NCBI GenBank assembly: GCA_026214975.1
Contig: JAOBSW010000371.1
Coordinates: forward strand, 1-64,000
DNA length: 64,000 nucleotides
Direction of reading: 5' to 3'
Source: Gentiana macrophylla
Lineage: Eukaryota; Streptophyta; Magnoliopsida; Gentianales; Gentianaceae
Positions 1 through 11,160 of this stretch are shown piece by piece; the stretch's first letter is position 1, and every line of letters begins with the position of its first letter. Below the pieces are notes generated by a model. The model made no database searches and had not been told where the DNA came from. It saw only the letters and a program-made list of their open reading frames with translations. Both the position numbers and the translations under genes were made by a program.

Positions 1-751
1 TTCATTAAGACACTGTATTCCATCATTGATTTTGAGCCCTTATCGCCTTGGTGAGAGCTCCTTTGTACTCCAACATCCCGGCTTCGATCGGTTATTGAAG
101 AGAGTTCCAAGCGTGTTCCATACTTCATAGGCAGTAGAGACACCAACTATTTCCATCAAAGCTTGCTTAGTCATGGAGACCATTAGCTTGACCCCATGAG
201 AAGAGAATCAATAGCATTCCAATGCATAAGTTGGATTAGATGCAGGTCCAAAACCAAGAACCATAATAACCTCCGGTGGACAAGTAGTAGTACCAAACAG
301 ATGCCCTTCAAGACGGTGTCCCCTAACAATGGGAAGAATAGTAGATTTCCATGCAAATAGTTGTTTCTGTCAAGTTTGACAGTACAATTCTGACTGAGAT
401 TTCCTCCAAATGGTGATGGTGCTGAACCAGGATAATAGATTGAGGCTCCCTGAGTTTGCAGAAAAGGTGGAGGAGGAGGCAACGGAGCTCGAGACAGGCC
501 ATAAAACATTGGTTCTGAGCTGCATCTTACTGGATCCGAGGTAATGGCAGCTAGATGTAAGTACTTGGGAAGGAGTACGGCGGAACATCGGTGGAGGTCA
601 ATGAGCTTCCTTCTCCGGTCATAGTTAGTGGTGTGGTAATGGAACCAAAAGAGAAGGCAGAAAATGGAGTTCATAATGGAACAGTGGTATGCACCGGTTG
701 AGTTGTCGGAGTGACAGAGCTCACCGGAGTTGGGTCGGCGTCAGCCATTAT
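1..751 (-). pseudogene. Copia-type gag, broken by frameshifts
   Basis: Reading right to left, the frame opens with MADADPTPVSSVTPTTQP at about 750, directly after a tRNA-Met-like primer site. Further in, a second frame gives KLDRNNYLHGNLLFFPLLGD, which matches the plant Copia gag opening where a Leu-x-x-x-Asn-Tyr-Leu segment precedes a Pro-Leu-Leu-Arg/Gly segment. The last part, in yet another frame, reads TKQALMEIVGVSTAYEVWNT, the usual gag region around 'TA-x-E-x-W'. Several frame changes and stops mean no intact protein is possible. The element leaves the window at base 1, so protease, integrase and reverse transcriptase are not seen. I am confident in the family, less so in exact limits. 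Confidence 0.7.
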
Positions 752-764
752 GGCACTGATACCA
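752..764 (-). other. Primer binding site of the Copia element
   Basis: On the minus strand this reads TGGTATCAGTGCC. It is one base off the standard initiator-tRNA-Met complement TGGTATCAGAGC in its first twelve bases. It lies between the inferred LTR end and the gag start, which is where reverse transcription would be primed. Confidence 0.75.
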
Positions 765-766
765 AC

Positions 767-976
767 ATAAAATAGACTGAAGAATGATATATTATTGATA
801 TGATTCCATGTTGTGTTGTTGTTACAATGAATGCACCATAAATACACCACAAGGGTCCCCACACAATCTAACAGAAATCCTTTCTAGATGACAAGTGTCA
901 AGACTAGGTACCAATGATAACATATTAGGTACACTCACTATTACATAAATACACACTAGTCCTTTATGTTCTAACA
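767..976 (-). repeat. 5' LTR of the Copia element
   Basis: The minus-strand segment starts TGTTAGAACATAAAGG at 976 and ends just before the primer site. TGTTAGAA is a common Copia LTR start. The other LTR is outside the window, so the borders come from the TG start and the primer site only. Confidence 0.6.
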
Positions 977-1028
977 GTTATTAATAGTAAGGATTGTAGT
1001 GCGTACCAGGAACATGAAGGTTGTCTCC

Positions 1029-1909
1029 GTTGAATATATAAAAATTTAATTATCTACCTCCCTTCAACTTATGCTTTTGGAAGAGATGATAGTTCAACAT
1101 GATATATGAGCGAGAGATCATAGGATCAGACCCCGCTCCAAGCACATCCGTCCAAACCAAAAAACAAGTGTTGGGCCTATCTAAAATATGATAAGCCACA
1201 CTTGAGGGGACGTGTTGAATATATAAAATACTAATAGAAAATTAGGTAAAATGACACGTTTTGGAAAAAATTTAAGTAATAGGGCACCTAAATATTTTTT
1301 ATAGGGAGAATGGCGATTTCTATAATTTTTATAGGCTAAAAGTTTTTTTTTTCAGCTTCATTTTCAAACACTCAAATCTTTTGATCTAGATCACAAAATG
1401 CGATGAAAAGTTCACTGAATTGTTCTTATTTTTCACGATGTTCGCTTTGAGACTTGTTTCGATATAATTACATCATTTTTTTGTGAGATTCACTGTCAAA
1501 ATTCACTCGATAAATCTCTACAGTGAATCTGAAAAATGAGTGAATTTCGAATAATAGTGAATTTCGACAACGAATTTCGAAAAGTACGCCGGAGTATGAA
1601 GAATGTTGTCTCAAAATAAAAAGCATGAAAAAATTTTAAAAAAAATTGGTGAAAGAATTTTTAAATTTAAAGTTATAGATTGAGAGATATAAGTGTTTAA
1701 AAGGATAAATGAGAGAGAAAGTGTGTTGGTTTTTTTGGGAAAAAACTGACGCCAAGATTAGAAAAAAAGTTTGTCCTTTATCGAAAAGTTTTAAAAAGTT
1801 GTCATATTCATTAATTGATGAAATATTTTTCTCCTCTCCCCAATACCCCCGAATGTTAATTATTAACCTCCCCATTAGCTTAATCTTTTAGGAGAGATGA
1901 TAGTTCAAC
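1029..1909 (+). repeat. Two short direct repeats flanking ~110 bp (TRIM-like), second copy interrupted
   Basis: Copy a (1029-1099) runs from GTTGAATATATAAAA to GATGATAGTTCAACA. Copy b starts at 1213 with TGTTGAATATATAAAA, is interrupted by a 0.6-kb terminal-inverted-repeat element, and resumes at about 1851 to end GATGATAGTTCAAC at 1909. The ends are mirror-like (TGTTGAA...TTCAACA), as in LTRs. The 113 bp between the copies holds no gene. This looks like a very small retroelement with ~70-bp LTRs, but I see no convincing primer site, so the class is inferred. Confidence 0.4.
1237..1850. mobile_element. Terminal-inverted-repeat MITE, copy 1 of 3
   Basis: The left end AAAATTAGGTAAAATGACAC and the right end CTCCTCTCCCCAATACCCCC are degenerate versions of the inverted ends seen at 25272-25794. 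The interior has repeated GTGAATTTCGA units and is closely alike over most of its length to the copy at 55243-55952. It sits inside copy b of the small flanking repeat, so it arrived later. No transposase is encoded. Confidence 0.6.
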
Positions 1910-2507
1910 CGTCTCTGTATGCACGGTTGCCGCTCTGCCTGCCTGATATCACCGGTTCAACATTAACAATGCTAGTTACGGGCACCACGTGCATATATTC
2001 TTGTTATCTTATATTTCTCTCTGATATTAAATCCTTGAATTTCTCCTTTAGTTCTTCCGCGAAAAATATGGTATGATATCAATGTGAAATAATTAAGGTT
2101 GACGTGTCTAATTGTCACGGATTGTACACGCGTGAATCAAAAATTTTTTTGCCCTGCAAGAAACGACATTTTTCTTAATTTTACCCCTAAGATCATGAGT
2201 TAGGGACGTCATCACAATTGCGGCCCAAACAAAATGGAATAATGTTTATCATTCTATTGCATTTCATTCCCATCTAGCAATCCAAGCATATAAAAATATT
2301 GGGAGAACCGTCGAATTATTGAAATCATTAGGAGGTATAGTCAACTTCCAGCGTTTGTACTCAAATAATGCACCGCAGGGTTCAGAAAGTCGTGAATGGA
2401 AGGTGTCCATGATTATTTTGTTCTTCTTTTTAATTTTTTTTATAAGGGAAAATAGTAATGTTGAAAACTATCTTTTGTTTAGTCAAATCTGCAATCAAGA
2501 TGACGAT
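1910..2507. other. Intergenic stretch without a recognised gene
   Basis: AT-rich sequence with short open frames only. I see no motif, repeat pair or gene. Confidence 0.5.
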
Positions 2508-2825
2508 TTCGGGAAATTCTTTCCGGGAATCTTCGTGTGCAACGTCCGTTGGATTTGTGACATGTGCGCATGAAGACAAATAATAATTTGTTTTTTTATG
2601 CAAATGTCGACATCCAACAACAGAGCGGTGAGAAGAGAAATTTGAGTAAGAATTTCCGGATGATTTCCTACCATTCATACGAGGGAAATTCTATCTCGGT
2701 GAGTCCTCACACGCACTGTCTCGTTGGATGTGCGCCATGTGCGCAAGAAGACAAAAACTAATTTCTCTTCTTGCGCACATCCAACGGACGGTGCGTGCGA
2801 GGAGAGTGCGGGATAGAATTTCCCT
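2508..2825. repeat. Two adjacent fold-back (inverted repeat) units
   Basis: The second unit (2683-2825) is a long hairpin. GGGAAATTCTATC on the left matches GATAGAATTTCCC on the right, and the inner arms GTTGGATGTGCGC and TTGCGCACATCCAAC also pair. The first unit (from about 2508) is a diverged relative, with GGGAAATTCTTTCCGGG and CCGTTGGATTT on the left and CATCCAACA and TTTCCGGATGATTTCC on the right. Both share the spacer motif GAAGACAAA. They are likely fold-back MITEs. Small open frames here look like by-products. Confidence 0.6.
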
Positions 2826-3177
2826 TCATACGAACATCAGATTAATCTTTTTTTTTAAAGACAAAACTATTCTGTCACAAGAAGGCTACGAGCTGCGAGC
2901 ACATCCAGGCATATAATGAAACACATGCATACTGGGGTGGTTCCAAGAAAAGTCCAACTAGACTTATATTTTGGAATAAATGTAGTATTTTTATACGCTC
3001 ACCAGAGTGATAACCCTAAAAATTGGCCTTGTTTCTCCGAGTACTAATATGAAACCAAACCGATCACAATCATTAGTTTTTATAAGATTGTGGTTTGGTT
3101 TGAAATAATATTCTTGCAAACCAAATCGTCTTATACTATGAGTAACTATTCTCGCAAACGAAACCAAATCAAACAAA

Positions 3178-3244
3178 GAAACCGACCAGTTCACGCCTAT
3201 GAGTAACTATCATTACTACTCATAGGTGTGAGCTTGGTCGGTTT
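3178..3244. repeat. Near-perfect hairpin
   Basis: AAACCGACCAGTTCACGCC followed by TATGAGTA pairs with TACTCATA followed by GGTGTGAGCTTGGTCGGTTT around a short loop. It is most likely the end-to-end inverted repeats of a tiny MITE. Confidence 0.6.
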
Positions 3245-3501
3245 AATTAGATATAGTCCATTATAGCATAGTTCGGATGGTCTTAAAAAACAATCAAATG
3301 GTCATTAAATCTTTACAATAATTTAAAGTTGAAGATGAATTAATTAAAAAGCGGAACAATACATGTGAAATATGTTGATTGATTAACAACTCGAATGATA
3401 CATTTTTGGATAATATATGTATATATATATGTTATGCATGTAGAATGTATCTGACCTAAGATGTGAGCCAGGTTCAACCCATCCTCCCCAACATACATGA
3501 T

Positions 3502-4102
3502 AGGCCGGCTCCGCCATCCGGCCCATTAATCCTCATTTGAGCCCTCCGGGACCCATATATAAGGCCAGAACGGCGGTCGGCTAGCCCTCGTGCAGTGAGG
3601 CTTACACACAAGGCGCACCCCTTTTCCCCGATGGGCCTCCTAAGCGAACTCGCAATAAGAGCAAGCACGTTAGGGGGTCAACCCGCTCAAAACATAAGAT
3701 TATCGGATCCGCTGGAGATTCCCTCCTCTATACTTGGAGATAGAAATCGACAACATGGTTAGCCGGATAAGGACGTACAACAAAGACTTCCGGGTCCGCG
3801 CCGCCTTCGCCCTCTCGCCGTTCGACGATCACTTCCAGATTTAGTTGTGCTATCTGTCCTTAATTATAATTATGTTGAACTTAGTTGGTTCTCACCCTAT
3901 AAATAGAGTTCCTTGTACAAGCTTAACAAAGGTCAATTAATAAGAAACAAGGCAAAACTCTGCCCAACTTACTGCTCTCTTTTACTTTCTATTTTGCACC
4001 ACCACTTGCACCACCACAAATACCACAACATCATTGCGTGCCGCCACTTTTACACACTTTTCATGGCTAGATATCCACCGTTAAACCACCGATATTAACC
4101 CG
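3502..4102 (+). repeat. Left LTR of the large non-autonomous element
   Basis: Starts at AGGCCGGCTCCG and ends at ATTAACCCG, the limits of similarity with the right copy. It contains a TATA motif, CCTATAAATAG, near 3897. Compared with the right copy it has scattered substitutions and lacks an 18-bp tandem duplication. Confidence 0.7.
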
Positions 4103-4106
4103 GGAA

Positions 4107-4597
4107 TTAATGAACCTCAGGAGCAGGGACGGGTCCACGACGGAACAAATGCCTATGTGTCTTGGCCAAACGGGCATAAAAAGGCTCCTCGTCATTGAGC
4201 TCCCAAGCCAATTCATAGCCGACAGCTGGATCAAACGCTGGGAGGTGATAGAACTCATTAATAACCGCCGGCGTAAAAGCGACAACAACTCTCCGGACGG
4301 AAACAGAGGTGGTATTGGCGACAAAAGCGGTCTCTGATAAGACTGAATAAAACTCACTCACCGAAGTAAGTTTATAACTTCCTCTAGGTGCCGCGGTAAA
4401 GCCTCCCTAGCCACAAAACTCCACCCGAAACATGGAAAAATGCTCGTGGATATTGTTCACATTCAAGCCATTCTCTGTCAAATGTTGCTGCGTATTGAAA
4501 TACGCCCTATAGTTGTCCTAGGCAACCGGAGAGGCTGTATAAAAGAAATGGGACAAGCCCGAATAGGCAGTTGATCTGGTGGAGGAATCAGAAGACA
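4107..4597 (-). pseudogene. Plant transposon-associated protein domain, copy 1 (two stops)
   Basis: From a start at 4597 (MSSDSSTRSTAYSG) the frame stays in phase to 4107 but meets two in-frame TAG codons. The last 84 residues are open: SEFYSVLSETAF, then VSVRRVVVAFTPAVINEFYH and LPAFDPAVGYELAWEL. This resembles the 'putative plant transposon protein' domain, with its 'EFY-x-x-L' and 'I-N-x-x-(Y/L)-x-(L/I)-P' blocks. It is truncated by the left LTR relative to copy 2, which has a further C-terminal part. Similarity to copy 2 suggests a tandem gene duplication inside the element. The domain name is from memory, with no search run. Confidence 0.55.
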
Positions 4598-5195
4598 TGA
4601 TTAGGAGAAGAAAGGAAATTCGAAACTCGTTGAAATATATGGTTGAGATGGAAATGAAGGAAAAGAAAGGGAAGGGACAATCATACAATAGAAAGTGAAA
4701 CGATCGAACGGTTGGGGATCACGGCCTCGTCAAAATCCAAGAGCCGCATTAATCACCCCACGCTTATTAAGGCCTAATCAATGCAATACGGACTACACGG
4801 ACACCGAGGAGTCAGTGAAACACGACGGAAATTAATACGCTTTGACCAAATAGAAATCTTAGATACCGACACAAACGTGGCGAAACCAGAGGTGCCGCCC
4901 TGTGCTGAATTCGCCCAAGGGAAATCTTATCGGTCTCATCCGAAGAAGGACCGCCAGCAAGAATTGTGAGTTGCGAGGGGATAGTTATGGATAGTTTAGA
5001 AGAAAAAAAAAGATAGAGACCTCACAGGTGGTTGCAATACATTTGTTGTTTAGGGCAAAACTTGAAAAGAAACAAGCACACATGAGATCAAAAACGGAGA
5101 AGCAAACGCAGAACATCATTCATAAAAGGGAAAGTTACAAGAACAAAGCAGAAATGCATCGAAGCTATAGTGCCACATGATCAAAACAGAGAACC

Positions 5196-6003
5196 CTAGA
5201 AGCGGTACCGATCTTGGGAATGGGCCGGCACCCTAGAAATATCAATACAGAGGCAAGAAATCGCCCAAACAAATGGAATGAGGTGGCCAGGATCCATAGC
5301 AGTAGCAAACTTCACGGCCTCGCGATGAATCAGAATTCCCCAATCAATGTTCACCCGTGGAGCAAGAATGGCATAAAGGAGGAGAGCTTCGTCCTCCGTG
5401 ACCTCTTTGAAATCTACAGAGGGAAGAGCTCGGGAGTTGACAAACCGTTTCCACTCTCGATTGCTCCGGAACAATTCAGAAACGGGGCCCAAAGTAGGAG
5501 GGCGTCGCCATTCAGGGATAAGGATGCGAGTTGCGCGGCGTAAACAAGCTTGTTTGCTTCCCTCATTGCCAAGACCCCAAGCCACATCATAGTGAGGGTT
5601 CGATAGCAGGGATGCGAAGGAGTCTGTTGATAGCCTCCGGGGTGAAGGTAACAGAAATGCCTAGAAGAGGCACATAGTTGACGACCACTTCCGAAGAGAT
5701 CTCAGACAGAATAGAATAAAACTCTCTCACCACAATAGCATTGAAGGCCCCTAGAGGGCTGGTGATAAAATCCAACCCTCCAGAGAGCTGAACTCGAAGC
5801 AAAGAGCCTCCTCCCTCAACATTGTTCTCATTCAAACCTCTCTCTCTCTCTCTCAGATGCTCCACCACGACAATATAAGCCCAATAATGGGACTTTGTGG
5901 TAGGAGAGGCTGTAAAGAAGAAAGAGGAAACATCACGCTTGGGACAGACCCTAACTATACTGAGCGAATTACCATCTCCAATTTTTGAGGACATGGTGAC
6001 CAC
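5196..6003 (-). pseudogene. Plant transposon-associated protein domain, copy 2 (one frameshift)
   Basis: The start is probably ATG at 5994 (MSSKIGDGN), whose opening resembles copy 1 (MSSDSSTRS). The first part contains AFNAIVVREFYSILSEISSE and TFTPEAINRLLRIPAIEPSL, then stops at 5587. The next part, one base out of phase, starts near 5605 and contains AWGLGNEGSKQ, TLGPVSELFRSN and VTEDEALLLYAILAPRVNID. That block (TEDEALLLYAI followed by an I-hydrophobic segment) belongs to the same plant transposon-associated domain. A single-base frameshift near 5600 separates the halves. Function is unknown; proteins of this type are found mainly inside retroelements. Confidence 0.6.
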
Positions 6004-7034
6004 TAAGAGAAGGGAGACTTAATTTGAATACTGATGGTATTGCAGTGATGATACTCTTGAAGAAGAACCTCATATTTTATAGGAGGAAACATAACGATCC
6101 CACCGTCGGAATTTAGGACGATCAAAGGGTTCACAACGGTGCGGCCTATTCAAATTCAAATTTCAAATTACCATTTAAAGCATTGCATTTATTAAACCGC
6201 CACCACTAAGGGCACGACACAAAAGGGTTACAAACAGTCAAAGGACAATAACTTCCCAGGAGTTGCAGCTTTATCTCAAAATGTACCTGACAAATCGGAA
6301 ATCCCCAGATACAACGGTTAAGAAGACTTGAAATCTACTTCGATCGAGCCCACACCCAAGAACTGTTGAGCCCGCTCAAAGTAGGGGGCCGTATCGTAAA
6401 AATCTTAAAGCAAGGGTGCCAAAAACATGGAATTGTTCCAGCCGGGACCGCTGAGTTGTCAACAACCTGGTTGGAGATAAATGGGCCATGTATGGAGATT
6501 TTCGAACCAATAGTCTAGGTCAAAATTTATTTCGATTACGCCAAAGACATACCGCCCGATCTCACTCGAAACAAGGGGCCCAAGCCGAAAAATTTCTTCC
6601 CGAAGCCTCCAGAGGTAGGTTTTTTGTTATTATTCGACCGAGCCCCAAGTGATCTCACTCAAAACAAGAGGGCGCGATGTCAAAATTTTAACTCAGTTCA
6701 AAGTCCGACCACAACAAATTCAATTTTTATGACATTTATTTTTGGCGACCTCGACAGTAAGAGCTCTCGATCTCACCAAAATAATAGGGCCACATACATA
6801 TGAGTACCAAAAGCAATCCAGGAACTCAAAAAAGCCGGGTGTTTCAAGCAAAAACGGAGCATTTCGAGCAAAACACAAACATCAGAACAGAATATAAAAT
6901 GGACCCAAGACACTTAGAAAAAATCAAGGTAGCAAGCATGCATAAATAGGCCAAACCAGTGGCCACCAAATTACTAAAGGGCTATTACAAGATCAAAATA
7001 AGTGCAAATGAAATAGTAGGGGAATCAAATTCAT
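6004..7034. other. Non-coding internal segment of the large element
   Basis: No open frame of note. A loosely repeated phrase, GATCTCACTC(G/A)AAACAA(G)GGGC, recurs near 6560, 6655 and 6768, probably degenerate short repeats. Confidence 0.4.
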
Positions 7035-10000
7035 TTATCTAAAGGTGGAGTTCACCTTCTTACTCGGGGATTTTTTCTCTGTCGACATCGGCCCCACTGC
7101 CACCTCCAGCTGTGACTTCGCCACTCTTGGAAGACACCTCAACGGAGGAGGAGCCCAAACCGGCTTGTTCTTATTTGTACAATCCGTTCAAAAATCCTCC
7201 AACTAAACATCTGTGTAGGGAAGGTCAGAATGGAACGCTCTCAAATCAGGATCGTCTTGGTCCATTGTCAGCCAGTCCTACAAGGTATCAAGATCTGGAG
7301 CATCCTCACAAAACGCCCTCAGACACCTTGCCAGGTGATAAAACCCCTGGTCAAATCCATCCAACAGCGCATCTCTCACCTTTCCAGCAGTATTGGCGAT
7401 ATCAGCTTTAGCCTCCTCCAGCTCGCTCTTAAACCTGTTAGCGCACTCTTGAATCTCTGCTGCTTTGGCGAGAGCTTGGTCTCTCTCGGACTGCGGATTT
7501 CTGCAAACCTATGGCCATTTGATCCCTCTTAATGCTGGCCTCACCCTCATGTACATTCTTGGAGAGGTCTAAATTCTCGGATTGAAGCCGATTGATTTCA
7601 GTCTGGGGAGCCTTATCTCTCTTCTCAGCTTCCATGGCCCGCCGAGCTTCATTGGTCAGCTTTTTCTACAACTCTGCCAACTGGCACATTGTTTGTTTTG
7701 CTTCCGCATTGCATGACCATTCGACCTGCTTCAACTTAGGGGCAACTTGAAGGATGAGTGAATCTATAAGTCAACAATCACCAGGAAACAAAATAAAAGG
7801 AAATACAATTTGAAAAGGGCATCGTACCGCACATACAGTGGTGCCGTATAACCCAAACGCCTCGGCCAAAAGTTGTACACTACCAGAAGGACCCACTGAA
7901 GCCGTCGAGGACACCACGTCCGCTTGAGCTATTCGATTCACTATCCCCTGACCGACCAACAACTGTGATATATCAGGCAGCTTAAACCTTAGATTCCACA
8001 GAGGAGTCACGTCAGCAATAAATGTGGATAGTTCCCCCACCCTCTGCAGAGTGAGGGGCTGTTTCAGAAAATCTGCATCCAACCACAAAGCCGGCTTCCC
8101 TGCAGGACCGACCGGAAGATTTTTCTTGGTTGGCGCGTCCGATAACAACTCAGGGACTGCCTTTTTACCCTTACCAACGACCTCCTTGATAGGACTATCG
8201 GTCAGGTCTATAGCAGCGGATGAAGCGTCTTGAGAAACTTGGGGGCATCGATCCTCTAAGTCGAATCGTAAACAATGGCTTTTTGAGCTCCGCCAACATC
8301 CGTCTTACGTCTCTTAGGTAAAGCCGCATCACCGCCTCGACCGATTCTTCAGGCTCATCAGTCAAACCGGTGGTTTTTCTTCCAGTGGGTTTTTTCCTCT
8401 TGGATTTATTTGCGTCATCAGGTTTTTTAGGCCTCGTATCAGGGACATTAGCTCCAACAGCCAAAGTGCTCAGAGGCTCCTATGTGGATACAGCATCGGT
8501 TGACAAAGTATTCTCCATACTAATTGAAGATGGTGGATCCAATGGCTTGCTGGTCGCCAAAAGCGCCTTGCGAGCCTTCTTCTCTTCCTTCAACTGGGCC
8601 ATGATGGCATTCATGTCCACATTAGCAAGGACCATCGTACCTGCGAGGAAAACAATCAGAATCGCATATATGAAAAATCTGAAACAGTTAACGGATACAA
8701 AAGTCAAGAAAATAAATCAGAATGGAAAAGGGAAATTACGAACAGGCCGCAATATCTTTTTCCATCACATGTGAGACACTTGGACGGATATCATTTCTTA
8801 TGATGGAATTCAACATACCAATCCTCATGAGTTCCCAGCTTAGACGTCTTGACTACAGGCTGAGCGTTGATCAGCCCGGGAATGCCAGCAACACAACAAG
8901 ACGGGGCTTTAAGGTCAAGCAAGGCCCTTTAGCTGAACAACCGCTTCTGACACACTCCTTTTGTCCCAGCCGAGAAACTTATAAAGTTTATCAAGAAGCT
9001 CATGTTCGACAGCCTTAAGCTTCTTAGGCACGATGAGCGATTTCAACTTGCTCTTCTCACGCGCCTCAAATTTAAGAAATGGATCCCGATGTGGATTCGA
9101 GAACCATGGCCCTCTCACCCCAAACTTGGACTTTATTTAAAAACCAGTAAAACAATCGGCATTTCTTTGCCCTTGTCGACAAGAAGTTACTGGGATCCGC
9201 CTTATTGGTAGCCGATTTGCTAAAAGAATAAAACTTCAGAAAAACGTTAAGAGAAGGTTCATAGCCCAAGATCCAACAGAGCACCATGATACCATCATTA
9301 TCCTTACCGCTACTAGGGTAAAATCACAGGGTATAGCGGCCAGTCTCCACATCACGTCCACAAAAAAAGGTTCAAAGGGCGGCCTAAGTCTAGCGAAAAA
9401 ATGATCGTAAAAAAGGACCAACTCATCTTTGTCCAGCCGCTGTCCGGCACGGTTGACCACATTGTTAAAGCCAGAAAAAGAATAGTCGGAGGATACATTG
9501 AATTCGGAGAAAACCCTGGACGGGGCTGGACCTTTAGCCAATCAGACTCGACTCTCCTATCAAGAATATCTATCTCCCTATCCTCTTTGACCGCCTCGGG
9601 ATTATTCGACTTGGGAGTCTTATTGTTATCCTTCGGCTCGGGGACGCCGCCGCCGGGATTCTTCTTCGATCCCTTTGACGGGCTTGTGGAAGCCAAAAGT
9701 TTCAAAACAGAGCCTTTAGCCTTGGTGGCTTCCTTCCCAAATGTTTTCTTAGACCCTGTTGAAATCGCCACAAAGGGGGCAGATTGACCATGAGACATCT
9801 TGAAGACAACGGCCTTTGGGCGGCCAGGCTGATTCGGAACTAAGTGAGCCAACACCATGTCATCCTCAGTACCCACGCCCTCATCACCCTCACCGGTACT
9901 TGTGCTCGCTTCTTCAACCTCCTCGGAGGCATAACCATGGATGTCGTCATCATCACCACTCCCGGATCGATCACTACCAGGAATCCTGCAAAAAGAAAGG

Positions 10001-10345
10001 GACGAGGTGGAATATCAGTCACCCATAACGATCATAGTCAGGCCAAGATATTGAAGACTTAATCATCTCGACACCTCGTCCTCTCTTTTCTTACGACGTT
10101 TAAAGCCACAGGCTACCCAAACAACTAAGAGAAACCCCAGAAAAATGAGGACAAATCATAACCCCCAGAGGAAGTCCAAAAGGAGGCTTCATCACTAAAA
10201 GAAAACATGCAAAGAAAGCAAGCGATAAAGCAAGAAATTGAGTAAGGATAAGAGAAATACCTAGAGAATGGATGCAGAAATCGACTGAAAACTTCAAGTA
10301 TACGACAGAACGAACAATCACGACCGGAAACCTCTGTCGCCTCAC
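7035..10345 (-). pseudogene. Coiled-coil protein with 'gypsy-type transposase' like domain, decayed
   Basis: Pieces of one protein can be followed leftward. A short upstream exon (to about 10260) ends at TCTAG|GTATTT. An acceptor TTTTTGCAG precedes an acidic exon starting at 9985 and containing ASEEVEEASTSTGEGDEG. A Lys/Pro-rich linker follows (9352-9876). A segment at 9290-9430 reads ELVLFYDHFFARLRPPFEPF then FVDVMWRLAAIPCDF, which resembles the plant 'putative gypsy type transposase' domain (hydrophobic, P-F-F/V, then V-L-R). Downstream are a basic region (8195-8464), LLAEAFGLYGTTV near 7850, a coiled coil (7438-7635) and a tail containing CLRAFCEDAPDLDTL, ending TFR-stop at 7035. Frameshifts and stops break it. 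Role in the element is unknown. Confidence 0.5.
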
Positions 10346-10691
10346 CGGAATATCTCTCGCTGGTTGAATAGGGTTTGGAAAAATGATAGGAATTAGGGGC
10401 GACCCTCCTTAAATAGGCAAGGTTTTGTTGGTCCGACGGCCGAGATGAAATCCAACGGCTAAGATTGCAGCAGTTATGTTTCGAATTTCAAATTTTGAAA
10501 GATCCATGACTATGGCACGATTAAGGGAAAAAAAAACCCAGCCAATCAGGGAATGCGACAGTTCACTTCAACCGTCACATCAATTGTTGAATCGAGGCAA
10601 CCGTCACGTCAATCGAGGGATCAAGAGCCTCACCACATCAAACACTTGACCTCCCTAGCGGTCACAGGGTCGATCCGGCCCTTCCATGAAA

Positions 10692-11060
10692 GGCTAAGGC
10701 TATTCGCCCTTTAAAGCCACCCCATAAAGTTAAGGCACTCCGCCCAAATATAACTTCAAATGGCTAAGGCTATTCGCCCATCAAAGCCACCCCATTAAGT
10801 TAAGACACTCCGCCCAAATATAACTTCAAATGGCTAAGGCTATTCGCCCATCATAGCCACCCCATGAAGTTAAGGCACTCCACTCAAATATAACTTCAAA
10901 TGGCTAAGGTTATTTTCTTATCAAGGCCGTCCTATGAAGTTAAGGAACTCTGCCCAAATATAATTACAAATGGGTAGGTTGTTCGCCCATCAAAGCCGCC
11001 ATATGAATTTAAGGCTCATCGCCTAAATTTGACTTCGAAGCAACTCAGGCTATCCGCCCC
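10692..11060 (+). repeat. 70-bp tandem repeat array (about 5 units)
   Basis: Units start GGCTAAGGCTATTCGCCC at 10692, 10762, 10832 and 10902, exactly 70 bp apart, with a more diverged unit at 10972 and a remnant near 11042. The first three are close to identical and decay increases rightward. The array lies just inside the right LTR, a common position for short arrays in Gypsy-like elements. Confidence 0.85.
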
Positions 11061-11160
11061 TCATAGTTAACAATAAGTCATACGGGGCATCGTATGCGGG
11101 AAACTTACTCCCTGCCTGACATCTCGAAATGTTGTGGGTATGGAGTAGGTGGCCATTTAA

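Noticed and set aside
2430..2916. Several 60-85 codon frames
   Set aside because: They lie on fold-back repeat DNA on both strands with no domain.
10692..11060. CRISPR array
   Set aside because: Units are contiguous 70-bp tandem copies without unique spacers, in plant nuclear DNA.
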